Shown: positions 1-10,554 of the stretch, one piece after another
Position numbering within the stretch: the first letter of the stretch is position 1
Layout: each line of letters begins with the position of its first letter
Assembly (NCBI GenBank): GCA_944548615.1
Contig: OX155954.1
Span: 4,777,924 to 4,841,923 of the forward strand
DNA length: 64,000 bases
From: Micropterix aruncella
Taxonomy: Eukaryota; Arthropoda; Insecta; Lepidoptera; Micropterigidae
Direction: 5' to 3'
Notes under the pieces: generated by a model
What the model saw: only the letters and a program-made list of their open reading frames with translations
What the model was told of the DNA's origin: nothing
The model's database searches: none
Program-made: the position numbers and the translations under genes

Positions 1-437
1 AATTTGGTCCTTATTAATTGTATAGCTTTTAAGATACAGTGGATCCCATCCCGGAGACATTTTCCAGAAATCACATTTCTGGATTCCCGTGATCTCAAAA
101 CGTGGAGATCAGGTGCAAATTCAAATATGTTTGTTTTTTGTTTGAAAAACTCTCTTGCGCAGACAATAGAGTACAACTGGGTGGGTCCAAGGTATTTTTA
201 AGTCCCAATATCTTACAACTATATCGCCAGGGTTATTAAAACTAAACGTTTATGTTGGTAAATTAATATTTATATTTGTGACCCATATTTTATAAGTGTA
301 ATTTTTATAAAATATGGGTCGTATTAAATAAGTACAATTACATAATAAACATAATAATGAAAATAAAACTAAAATTATGACATACGGCATTTTGATATTG
401 GAAAGATGAATGGGATATGAAGACAATATAGACTGCA
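1..437. other. AT-rich sequence, nothing recognised
   Basis: No recognisable gene or repeat. A 65-codon open frame at 4-201 on the plus strand (containing LDSRDLKTWRSG and YNWVGP) matches no family I can name. It could be the end of a gene that starts outside the window or a chance frame. Confidence 0.4.
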
Positions 438-463
438 GGGGGGGGGGGGGGGGGGGGGGGGGG
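438..463 (+). repeat. Poly-G homopolymer, 26 G
   Basis: An uninterrupted run of 26 guanines sits in otherwise AT-rich DNA. Such a run can fold into G-quadruplexes and is prone to length error in sequencing, so the exact count may not be reliable. Confidence 0.95.
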
Positions 464-908
464 TATTCACACATTAAATGAATATCTCCTAAAATATTTT
501 TTTTAATTTTTGTGTAACATGATGTATTTGGAAATAGTAATTTCTAAAATATAACAGCGAGAAATATCTAATAAATTATAATCAAAACGACAAAATAATT
601 CCTTGAGAATAGTAACTCGTTAGAGCCTGGCGTCTAGTTGCTTTAACCGAGAGGCTGTTGAATAACATGCATTACGCAGCTCTAGGTTTGCTCCAGGTAA
701 TATAAGATGTGAGCAGTCTATTGTTTGTACTGGAAAGCTATCAGCCACAGCTTGGTCCTAGCTAGTTCCCATTTGTCGAGCTTGTGGCCACTTAGCCCGT
801 GAATAGTGGTAAGTCCGTTTTTTTTAATTTAATTTTAATTATAGGTACACCAGTTAATAGGAATTCATACAATTAATAGTCAAAATTAACCAAAATCACT
901 CCTCGAAT
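464..908. other. Unassigned AT-rich sequence
   Basis: I see no open frame of note, no inverted repeat and no match to other repeats in the window. Confidence 0.4.
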
Positions 909-952
909 ATTTATATAAGTGGCTGGGCGGATTTATATAAGTGGCTGGGCGG
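909..952 (+). repeat. 22-bp tandem duplication at a fold-back edge
   Basis: Two identical 22-bp units (909-930 and 931-952) beginning ATTTATATAAG and ending GGCTGGGCGG lie head to tail at the left edge of the fold-back element. The second unit runs into the left arm of the palindrome, so the duplication was probably made by slippage or repair at the element boundary. Confidence 0.85.
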
Positions 953-1126
953 AAAGCGGGCGGATTACGCCGCCCCCGACCAGCGCTTCATACCCCGCAC
1001 TCTCCGAGTACTGGTGCTCTCCCAGTACTAGTGCTGGGAGAGTGCGGGGTACGAAGCGACGGTCGGGGGCGGCGTAATCCGCCTGCTTCCCCAGCCCTCG
1101 ATTCCTCGGAGCTTGCGCGCGGACAG
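943..1126. mobile_element. GC-rich fold-back MITE, left end truncated
   Basis: The sequence folds on itself around AGTACTAGTGCT. Left-arm GGCGGATTACGCC at about 960 pairs with GGCGTAATCCGCC at about 1070, and flanking stretches also pair. It is a relative of the complete copy at 45112-45305: both share the centre, the GACGGTCGGGGGCGGCG block and the CTCGGAGCT...GCGCGCGGAC end. Here the outer left arm is missing and the right end reads GGACAGCA instead of GGACTGTA, so no TA target duplication is visible. It has no coding capacity. Confidence 0.75.
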
Positions 1127-2201
1127 CACATGCAAAATGGTTGAATATTACAGAGCAGAAGTTATATATAAACAAAATTTCTCGTTTTGTTTTTAATCGA
1201 AATTCTTCGATAATTACACAAATTATCGTATGCACTAATAATTATCATGAATTATTTGATAATTTCACAAATTATCATATGGACAGTAATCAAAATAATT
1301 TAAATAATACAAATAATAACAATTAGTAATAATTATAGTAGTCAATCGCCAATAGTCAGAATACAAATTCATAATTATGACATAGAAAGATATTTCGAAC
1401 CTTACTCAGTCGCCCTTTGAAATGACGCAAATCTTCTTTCTTTCGGTATTATGCGAATTAATATTCGAGTTAGTTGAAGTTGAGTTAGTTTAATGCCAAC
1501 CAAGGCTTTCTTTGAAAACCGAAACCTGGCAAGCGCTGGGACGGATATGGAATGAGCGGTGGCTCGCTTGGTGAAGGCGATGGTAACATCGAAAGTTTCC
1601 TCTTGAAGCTCTATAGCGCGATCAAGGCAAAGTAAAAGTTTGGACTCAAGTCGAACGAAGGTATAATATAAGCATTCAAAGCTTCTTCAGAATCTGCTAT
1701 CATTCGCTTGACGCTTTCTCTCAGAGTTAAGTACGCATAAAAAACCTTTTCCACTCTCGAACTTATCTCCCATCAACCATCAATATTTTGATAGCATTCT
1801 GAGAGGCGAATTTAAAACTTGCGACCATTTAACTAAAACGCATTTTGATCAAACGCGTAGATTACGACTAACTAATGACTAATAGAGAGTGTGAACGACA
1901 TTAGCGGCTCATTACATTACCGATCACCAATCTGCCGCCAACTTTCGAAAGCAAACACCGCACAAGTAGCCGATTAATTATTCGTTTTTTAATCGGTGAA
2001 ACTTTTAAGAGCAATCAGATGTAATCGAGTTAGAAAATAATGCGAGATCAATGATTAATTTGGATCCCCACAAAGGAGGATGGGCAAAAATGTCCGTGGA
2101 TAACTGAGGTGAGAGTTGGAATTCAAAATTTAAATGCATTTTAATTTAAAGCCATGCTATTCCTTTCCTAAAACCATTATTTAATTGTCTTTGTATCATT
2201 T
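1127..2201. other. Unassigned sequence
   Basis: About 1.1 kb with only short open frames. The frame at 1141-1326 is asparagine-rich and follows AT-rich composition, so I do not treat it as a gene. I see no repeat shared with the rest of the window. Confidence 0.4.
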
Positions 2202-2457
2202 GAGGCCACCAGAACCAGAGTGACCCAAATGCAAAAATCATTTTTTGTGGATATATGCCAAAATAGTTAAAGGGAATTCTTAAGTGAACATAGCAAAAAA
2301 AAAGTAGTATGGCACATAGTTTTTATTTTGATGATTTCTTAAATCTATCAATTTTCGGCGACTCTGGAATTGCAAATAATAATTTTATATGTGGATTTTT
2401 TAATTAAACGCATAATCACCAAAATATCACTTGGGCCACTCTGGTTCTGGTGACCTC
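2202..2457. mobile_element. ATTT-flanked TIR MITE, copy 1 (256 bp)
   Basis: The left end GAGGCCACCAGAACCAGAG and the reverse complement of the right end (GAGGTCACCAGAACCAGAG) agree at 25 of the first 27 positions. Both sides are flanked by ATTT (2198-2201 and 2458-2461), read as a 4-bp target duplication. The interior is AT-rich and non-coding. A second element with the same GAGG.CACCAG start and the same ATTT flanks lies at 40065-40470 with an unrelated interior. I do not know the superfamily; a 4-bp ATTT duplication does not fit mariner (TA), piggyBac (TTAA) or hAT (8 bp). In both copies the left flank is preceded by C, so a 5-bp CATTT duplication with asymmetric ends cannot be excluded from one copy alone. 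Confidence 0.85.
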
Positions 2458-5400
2458 ATTTGTTATTCCTCGGATATTTTCGTGTGAGCGATCATGGAAA
2501 ATTGGGGTCTAGTGTCAGTGTTATCCATTACAGTTTCTTACGTTATTGCACCACAGTTAACGTTGTATACTGTCAATAACTGCACACAATGATGGATAAG
2601 TTCGGGACTAAACAACCGAGCTTTGTCAATTGGTCTTAACTTTCGGAAGCCAGTCATTCCAAGCAATTTTTTGAAGCCCTCGAAAATTTGTTTGTAGAAG
2701 GTGTGTGCAAGCATACTAATATATAACGGGTGTTATATTCAATGTCAGGTTTCAATGACAGGCTTTTACCGCAGTGGAGGGATATTTTAATATAGCTGAT
2801 AATTTAATAAATACGGATAATATGAAAAACGCCGATCGGCGCGCGTGGCCACCCATGGGTTAAGCATTGCTTCTGCAAGACAACGCACAGCCACACACTT
2901 TACATTAAACAGTCGCAAGTTGCGACTGGATAATCTTCGTTACCACCATACTCGCTAGACCTTGCTCAGTGAAACTTATTTTTTTTTCGGAATTCGGAAA
3001 ACTTTTTGCAGTGAGGCAAGAGGCAGTGAAATATCCCTTCAAATCAATCATTGATTCATGTCCAGGAGAGTTTTACAGTAGAGGGAGAGGGATTAAGCAA
3101 ATCCCATTAAATTGGCAAAACTTCAAAGATAAGACGCGTTAATATTTCGATTAATTAAATGTAATTTTTCTAACACATACATGTAAGGATACATACATAC
3201 ATAGTTACATTTTAATACATCTATGTAAGGACCTAATATATAGATACTCGTACGCGCATTCTTTATTTAAAATGTAAATTTATATGAAATGCATTGTAGA
3301 TCCGGCGACAATTAGAGCTCGGTTTACAATGGCGACACAATCGACCAAAAGAGAGGGGGAGGGGAGTCAGCAACGCCCTCTGAATCATTAGCATTGGTGT
3401 TCGGATGCTCCGGTGTAGCCTCGCATTATAGGCCCGGACTACACAGTCTCGAAAGCTGCCGGATCGGAGAGCATAAAAAATGGGTCGATTCATTTTTTGG
3501 CATTGCAATAGATGCTGTGTGACTGGTTCGATTCGCTGTCTGAGGTCTGTCTATCAATGTCGATTATCTCAGCCAGTTTTTAAATCATGGGCTTGAAATA
3601 TGGCATAATTAGAGAACTTCCTTGCCTGCACATAACCTATGAGTCAAAAGTGAAATAAATACGTTATTATATGGTTACTCGCGAAATAGTAGGGATCGTT
3701 TCATTGCTGATTTCAAAACACTATCGCCTTTGCTTTTCCGTACCTTCGTTTAATAAGGTATAACGTACAGACTTTAAATTGAATTTTATTATGGAAAACA
3801 TATTGTCCAATTTTTATTATTATTTTTTTTAAACACGACTACAAAATAAAGTTTTTATTATATTTATACAATTGGAATTAAAATACATAACATATCTAAT
3901 CATAATCATATAATATACAGTCTTGGACATAATTTTTATAAAATTTTGGCAATTATCCCTTGGAACCACTTATTTTTTTTAACAGTTTGTTAGTTTCTTT
4001 TGAGGATAATTTAGATAACAGGCAAGATTTTATTGGGATGTAAAACAACTGACTGAAACCGATCAGTAAATCGATGAGTTTGCCGTCTTTGCTCGTTGTG
4101 GACTAGGGCGTGCAACAGTGCGGTGCGTTTATCTAACCGTTCGAATCTAATGTTATTTGCTACAAAATGCAAAAAAAAAAAAAAAATTGAGAGTGTATCA
4201 ATGCTTATGTTTCCAATCGTTAAACGAACAAGTGTCACAGTAAACAACTGTGCCATACAATCAATCGGCCATCATATGTACGTTCTCAGGTAACCTTGGA
4301 CCTGACATGGATGACCTTGTATATGGATGACGGAAGCTATGTAAATATGATGAGAGGAAGAAACATAGATAGTTTTATAAATAAAGGAAAAGATATGCAG
4401 TTCCCTGCGCTGATTTAATGTACAATTTGCAATGATAAAATGCATAATCGCATAATCTCCCTCCGGTCCGGACGTAATCCGAATCCCATGTAGTCGGGTC
4501 TTTATTCGCTGTGGTGACAATTAGCATAATGACCGAAATTGTGATGCAAATGCGGCCGACAAATACAAAGACAACAATGCTTCAAATAACATCCTCTGAG
4601 GACTCGATCACAGCGATTGCCACCACGAGCAGTCAACCCACCACCCAAATTATTAAATTGCATCGACAATCTCAAAATCTCAGGGCGAAACATAATAATT
4701 ATAATAATAACAGCTTTGATTGACAGTAGGTTTTACAAAGTAAATATAAAAATTAGGAAAAATTAGGAAAAAATTAGTCTGACCATTAAGAGTAGACATA
4801 ATTATAAATCGACATGGGGATAAAATATTTTTGGTGTGGCAACACTTACCATTATGTCAGACGAATTTTTGTCCTCCTGTTTCAGTTCATGAAATTGCGT
4901 TTATTTTGTCATTAGCTATCGTTATTCAGATTCTTTTGCGTTAAAACGAACGAAACTTTTCGAAGCGGAGCTAAAAAAAATAGTTTACAGTGTCTCAAAA
5001 TGTACTACTAGGTACCTACATTTTGAAGTTATGTTTTGTTTGACATTTCGTATAGTTTAACAATTTGCCGGTAGGCCTATCTCAATCGTAGTCAAAAATT
5101 AATGTTTTTTTTATAGAGGCGCGTCTTAACGGATTTTCTTTATCTATCAAGCTCACAATAATTCAAACCTCGATATTACGTGATAGAATCAGTCAAGGGG
5201 TAGAAACACTAGTACAATACGCCTCTTGGGAGACGGTACTAAGACATGTCCCTAGATTATTTAGTCTTACTATTTTCACATTACTGTGTTTCAATATAAA
5301 TATTTTTTCCCAAAACGTAGGTCTCCTCTTTTTGGTCAGACTGTATACAGTCTGTTTTTTTTTCATAAAATAATCAAACTATCAACTATAAACTGCAACT

Positions 5401-5827
5401 AATGTGGAACAAGAAAATCTTATTTTGATTTTGAGTTTTTCCGGTTTTTTTAAAAATTATATTAGGTGATTTTTAAAACCTAATTTAATCAGTTTTAATC
5501 AAAAAAACAGTGTACAACAATAAGTAGGCAAAAATATTAAATATACAGTTATACTTATAACAGATAGGTAAATATATAAATATATACATATACAAAATAT
5601 AACATAAAGAAATATCATAGAGATACATATTACATACATATGACTTAAATATACTTAAATATCGCCCTATTCAAAAAGTTTTTAAATTCGTTGTTCGAGA
5701 TTTAGCTAATATATCGATTGATGCATACCGATCGTCGTGCACCCTGAACACAAGGTTTGAACGCTTGGTCTTTTCTACATTAATTTTAACGGTTTTACAT
5801 TTTCGAGGCTACACCTAACTGTTGTCA
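2458..5827. other. Unassigned AT-rich sequence, no gene seen
   Basis: Some 3.4 kb with only short, low-complexity open frames (for example 3263-3508 minus, 4011-4256 minus, 4511-4723 plus), none showing a recognisable domain. The end of a possible TTAA-type element (CCCATGGG then TTAA) occurs near 2860 but I could not find its partner. There are short A and T runs at 4168-4184 and 3822-3831. Confidence 0.4.
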
Positions 5828-6148
5828 AAGGGGCTCTCTAGACGATCAAGCATGCTTGTCAAGCATCGCGTCGCGAGCTGGGAGGGGATCGTAAGCTGCA
5901 GGATATATGCAAATATATTTTTTTATATTTACCATAAATGCCTAATTTTGTAGTTGTATACCAGGAAGTCAGGTTAATTAGACGTAATTGATTGATGAAT
6001 GACGTGATTCCCTGGTAAAAACTGCAAAATTAGGAATTTTTGGTAAATATTTAAAAAATATATTTGCATATTTCCTGCGGTTTGCGACCCCTTCCCAGCC
6101 CACGACGCGATGCTTGACAAGCATGCTTGATTGTCTAGAGAGCCCCTT
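5828..6148. mobile_element. Fold-back MITE with long arms (321 bp)
   Basis: The outer ends read AAGGGGCTCTCTAGAC and, in reverse complement at the right, AAGGGGCTCTCTAGAC. The arms continue for about 135 bp each through the shared blocks ATCAAGCATGCTTGTCAAGC and ATATGCAAATATATTTTT, leaving a short unpaired centre near 5965-6005. It has no coding capacity. I see no convincing target duplication (left flank TGTC, right flank AGACC), so the superfamily stays open. Confidence 0.85.
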
Positions 6149-7562
6149 AGACCAACCTAACGTTTTGTAAAAGCAACAGCAAAAGACATAAATATTTTCC
6201 TCATCCGAAGTTGTAAATGTTGGCATATTAGATAAATAAAGATTTCGTAATATGTTTTTTTTAGATAACCTGAGGGTAACCTCGCGACCCTCGGGGGTGG
6301 CTGCTGAGTAGAATCAATGCTATTGGAATACGATTTAAAACGTGAACCGCGGTATTTTTTCACGGTACCTACTCTCTTTTCGAGGTTAGGTTATTTTCGA
6401 GACAAATCGACGCAGACGTTACAATGAGAAGCCGAAACAGTGTTTATCGGACGGGCGTTTTCGAAGCACAGCACGTGCTTGGTGTATCAAAGCGATTAAA
6501 AAGTATGAAATGAGACGGATCCGAGCCACTTCGATCGGCGCGCGCGAAACGCGCAGAACCCGATCTGATGAAACTGTAGGTAAAAGAATAATAACATTAT
6601 TTATATGGTAACAGTATTTTATATTATTTAACAACGAGGACTACATTTTAAAGCGCTCTTTAGTACTCTTCCCATACCAATGACTTAAGAGGCCGTGGCG
6701 GCCAAAAGCTATATGAAGCATAATTTTGTGGCCTGGTTGTGAGAACACGAAAAAGAATTTTAATACAATTATGCCGGATTTTAAAAATCCGGTCCTTAAG
6801 CTATCATTTCACCAAAACGAAATTGGTAAATTATTTCCATATTAATTGTAAATTATCTTTATTCTGTTACTGTTTTCCAAAAAAATAAAAACGAGCGAGA
6901 TTTGTCTTCAGTTTTTGAAAAACCTAGAGATGATTCTCAATATTAAAAAATACTATTTACACCAGCGTATGGTCTATTTGCATAGTACCAAGACAGTTTT
7001 TGGTAGGTACTTCCATACAAAAAAAAATAATTTTTTTTTGAAATTACGTAATTTCCAGAAATTTTATGGCCAAACATTTTTTTTCTATATATTAAAGATA
7101 CTTTTGAGTGATATAAAAAATAACACAGCGATCTTAAGTTATTTTATTATTGCAATCTAATTTTTACTTTATAAAAAACTATTCATTTGATAATTTATTA
7201 TATTATAATTGAAAAGCCAAATCGACTATATTAGACGACGCGCGAAGCCGAAATCGTCATTCGTAATTGGCCACTGCCAACGGTGGGACGTATTCCCTTG
7301 TCGCCGCGGTATACCTATACATCTTTAGGTATATATCGAAAGCGCGCAGGCGCGTGGCATTGCAAAAATATCAAAAATTTTAGTCCCGTCAACTCGGAAG
7401 GGAGCCTTAAGAGATGTATCCTGGTTTATTCCTTTTTTAGAGCATTTTTATAGAACAACTCGATCCGTCAAATAGTTTCTTTTTATCACCGGAGAATTGA
7501 AAAATATGGTTTTGAGAAAAAGTTTTCTTCAAAGAAAAGTATAGAAAAGAATAACTTTATTA
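6149..7562. other. Unassigned sequence with CpG-rich patches
   Basis: Mostly AT-rich. CpG-rich patches at about 6270-6560 and 7225-7370 stand out from the background but carry no open frame I recognise. The open frame at 6915-7160 is lysine/phenylalanine-rich and follows base composition. Confidence 0.35.
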
Positions 7563-8247
7563 TGCTTAAAAACATTGCTTAGTGAATATTACACTGGTTT
7601 TAAAAAAAAAACAATTTATGCACAAATGGCGGACTTATCGCTATAACGATATCTTACAGTCAACCATTTGATAACCTAATTCTTATTTGTCACCTTACAA
7701 TATAGACAGAAGTAATCAAGTTAAATTTAAAATAAACTTATACAAATATATGACAATAACTTATGCTAAGGTTGCCCAGGGAAGGATAAAGGAGAGGACA
7801 GGATGAGGTATTTGGTTAGTGGCTGTGTGGAAATAAATGTTTCTTCAACAACTTTTTAAAAGTGTGCAAAGAAGGTGCATGCCTGATAGAGTGAGGGAGC
7901 TGATTCCATAAACGAGCAGAATGAACCCTAAAAAAATGCGTGTAAACAGAAGAATTATGTAACGAAATGGCAAGTGTGTTATCCCGGTTTGATCGAAGTG
8001 GAAGACCGTGGCCTCCCAAAGGGTGGAAGTTCTCCTTGAGATAGGAGGGTGAAGTGGGGTTATTGAGTATGTTGTAGAGTAGCGACAACGTATGCAAATG
8101 TCTTCGATCGCGAATAGGAAGCCAATGAAGTTGCTCACGGAAGCAGCTATCGTGCAAGTTAAATAAAAGTAACGTAAAAGTAGTAAGTTTTTTACACTTA
8201 CAGCAATCTGAGACTATTAGGGGATCCAGAGGTAAAAGATTTATCAA
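7563..8247 (-). mobile_element. LINE 3' fragment (5'-truncated)
   Basis: The minus-strand order is a reverse-transcriptase C-terminal tail (8247-7816), then a 3' untranslated region that includes ATAAGTCCGCCATTTGTGC and ends near 7563 at AATAAAGTTATTC. The same 3' end recurs at 15149-15287, 41437-41550 and 53345-53470, so this is one LINE family with at least four copies in the window, all dead on arrival. Confidence 0.75.
7816..8247 (-). pseudogene. Non-LTR reverse transcriptase, C-terminal fragment
   Basis: A frame of about 143 codons. The recognisable part is LHWLPIRDRRHLHTLSLLY, followed further on by RLWNQLP, SIRHAP and a lysine-rich FKKLLKKHLF end. This is the tail that follows the RT domain in many Jockey/CR1-like LINEs, where LHWLP...R, LWN.LP and FK..L are conserved. 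The catalytic FADD/YADD region and endonuclease are absent, so the copy is truncated at its 5' side and cannot move by itself. The clade is not certain. The reading frame is open to its stop, which suggests a fairly recent insertion. The 3' untranslated region lies at lower coordinates. Confidence 0.75.
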
Positions 8248-8284
8248 TAGATTTCAACATTAGGTTAAAAAAACATGAAAAACA

Positions 8285-8530
8285 TTTTTTTTTTGGCGTC
8301 TAAACCAGGCTCCCCCTAACGCGATTGGGCGCTATCCTGGCGGAATACACAAAGACATACATACAGATGACATACGGACAATCTTCCATCTGAAAATGGT
8401 CTTAATCGTCTCAGGGGGCTCAAAAAGAATATTTTCGTCTTCATTTTGAAAAAAAAAATACGCGTTTACAATACTTTCCCTCCCTTTTGGTTGGTAGGCC
8501 GGAAAAATAATAAAAATAAGTAAAATGCAC
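8285..8530 (+). repeat. Dispersed repeat Rep-Z, copy 1
   Basis: The block containing TTGGGCGCTATC, GGAATACACA, AATGGTCTTAATCGTCTCA and ACAATACTTTCCCT recurs at 35765-35965 in the same orientation and in part, inverted, at 19785-19857. It is non-coding and unclassified; because one copy touches a LINE, it may be a LINE untranslated region. Confidence 0.6.
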
Positions 8531-8554
8531 AATGTGAAAGAACCGCTCCGCCGA

Positions 8555-8879
8555 TTGCATTTCCGGCGGCGCACGAGCGAACGCGCAAGGTTTTTAATTG
8601 CGCGCGTTTTTCGCGCGCGCAGCGGTTTTTCGTCGCGCTCGACGCGTGCGCGCGACTCTCACCGCGACGCCAATTGCGCAATTGGGTTAAAGTAATTAAA
8701 GCGGCGACGCTGCGCTCCGCGTTGAATTCTAATGGACCCGCTAATTGACGGGTCACTTTTGTCGACGCCGACGACGCCGGCGACGTCGCGTCGCCCACCG
8801 TCGCTTTCAAACTGGACAGCGACCGAGGCCTCCGAATTTGACGGAGCGGCCCTTGCTGTTAACGTCACAGCGTATAACC
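8555..8879. other. CpG-rich unique segment
   Basis: A dense CG stretch (runs of CGCGCG at 8600-8655 and GACGACGCCGG at 8770) in an AT-rich neighbourhood. Open frames cross it on both strands (8466-8810 minus, 8732-9187 plus) but none shows a domain, and the plus-strand frame runs into Rep-X. It is possible host regulatory DNA or a first exon; this is inferred from composition only. Confidence 0.3.
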
Positions 8880-9530
8880 TTTCAAAACATTTTTTTGGAT
8901 ATTCTGTCCCCATCCCTTTGGGAGCTAATGGGCCCGTGCAGTCGGGCCATTATGACCCATGTGTTAGGGTCGACCGAACTCACAGGTCAACATCCATCCG
9001 GCAGCCTCCGCGCATAAGTGCGAGCCTGGGTAGGACTCTAGCATGCGGGCTAGTTTCCCTTGGGAAACACCCTTCGGGTGCTCCTGGGCGTTTTGCGCAT
9101 CGTACGGCGTTAGCCAATCGATTGTGCATTCCGACTGATAACCGGGGGAGTCTAAAAACGGCTTTGTTTCCTATAGAGCGTGGGTAGTTGTTAACCTTAC
9201 GGCAACTGCTCTTGAAACGACCAATCGGCTACCCGATACCGGGTGAAGAGCCGGGCAAAGGATGCCGTGGTACGCGGTAGATTCAGTAGACACCGAATCA
9301 ACTTTACGTAAGGGAGAGGACCGCGCAAGCGACCTCGAATCCGTAACCAGTCGGGAGGCCAGAGAAATCTGGCTGTAACTGGAAGTAGTGCAAACCCGTG
9401 TGGGGCAGCTAGATTAGTGGATTGTGTTGTCCCAAGTCCTACGTTCACTCCGGGTTGAAAGAACGATCATAGATCGTTATAATCTCTGGGGTGACGGGTT
9501 CTCCCATTGTAGATGACACCTCGAAAGTGT
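8880..9530 (+). repeat. Dispersed repeat Rep-X, copy A (near full length)
   Basis: About 650 bp, CpG-rich and non-coding. Landmarks in this orientation are ATGGGCCCGTGCAGTCGGGC, TTAGCCAATCGATTGTGCAT, GGTTAACCTTACGGCAA-like text written as GTTGTTAACCTTACGGCAAC, GAGCCGGGCAAAGGATGCC, TCCGTAACCAGTCGGGAGG and GAAAGAACGATCATAGATCG, ending near GGGTGACGGGTTC. Related copies lie at 15092-17095 (interrupted), 28017-28110, 28816-28985, 37130-37358, 38329-39630 (interrupted), 47695-48054, 49910-50505, 53745-54200 and 56335-56545, mostly in the opposite orientation. I do not recognise the family. Confidence 0.75.
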
Positions 9531-9728
9531 CTCCATCCTTAAAACTGGTCACACACCCTTTGCTGACTACATACAAACAAAGTTGGAAAGCAGATCACGC
9601 AATGTGATATTATAAGAGACCTATTTACTTTTAGCAAATATAATCTGATATAACTGATATGTCGAGTTGGCGATTTGACGTTTGTGCAGCGCCCGGCACG
9701 GGCAGGCCCAAAGCTCCCTGTGAACACT

Positions 9729-9770
9729 GCGTGTGTGTGTGTGTGGAGAGAGAAAGAGAGAGAGAGATAC
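9729..9770 (+). repeat. GT then GA microsatellite
   Basis: A run of GT dinucleotides is followed directly by an imperfect GA run (GAGAGAGAAAGAGAGAGAGA). Both open frames on the minus strand across it are translations of this repeat. Confidence 0.85.
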
Positions 9771-9991
9771 AATTTGAAGATGATTCAGTAGTAGCCGCAG
9801 TGCAGGATTTTTTAAAGGGATCGGAATGAAGAGCTCTTTTTAGGAAGGGTATTGTATGTTTAGAAAAAAGATATATCAAGTGTATAAACCAAAAAGGTGA
9901 CTATGTCGAAAAATAAATCATTATTGAACGCCGTAGTATGTTGCTTAGCTTAGAATATAATCAGTATAGCATCATATATTTAATATATTAA

Positions 9992-10550
9992 CCCATATAT
10001 GCTCAGTGATTCGAAAACGAAACAAGAAGTAGGTTTTTTTGTAAAAGCATCAGAAATCCTTTGTGAACTCAGTAAAATCCAAAAAAACTGCCATCTATCG
10101 CAAGAGTACGAACGATCTCCTATTAGCAACGAAGTTTCAAAAATTTTGAGTAAAACAGTAAATCATGTTGTCTCTCGATAAAAAGTAAGTAATTATTCAG
10201 TTGAGTAAAGCTTTGTACAAGTATCATAGTTTTATAGTAAATTTGGGTAAATTATGGACTTATTCGTGTTTTTAGAATTAGTTGATTGTAGATAGGATTA
10301 ATACATGTGATGTAATACATGTGAAAATAGTAATAAATATTAAATAAACTTATTATAACATCTTTGTTTGAATTACCTGTAATGAATGTAGGATATTTGC
10401 CCATTGTTTCGTTTTCGAACACCTCTAAAATACCTGGTTAACAAAAAAATTTACTAAAACCAGTCAATACTGTTATAGGGACCTATCAACATAAACATAT
10501 CTGAAAATAAACGAAATCGAAATCCCATTATAGTTCCGGGCATACATGGG
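9992..10550. mobile_element. TTAA-flanked piggyBac-like element (559 bp)
   Basis: TTAA at 9988-9991 and 10551-10554 brackets the inverted ends CCCATATATGC (left) and CCCATGTATGC (right, reverse complement). A TTAA duplication and CCC ends are the hallmarks of piggyBac-type elements. A 60-codon open frame at 9999-10181 starts inside the left end; I do not recognise it as transposase. GAAAACGAAAC near the left and GTTTCGTTTTCGAA near 10410 form a further inverted pair. Probably a non-autonomous copy. Confidence 0.8.
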
Positions 10551-10554
10551 TTAA

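Noticed and set aside
2811..2875. End of a further TTAA element (CCCATGGG before TTAA)
   Set aside because: No partner end with TTAA was found at a plausible distance.
8732..9187. 151-codon open frame across a CpG-rich segment
   Set aside because: It continues into Rep-X, where the frame is not conserved in other copies, and it shows no domain.
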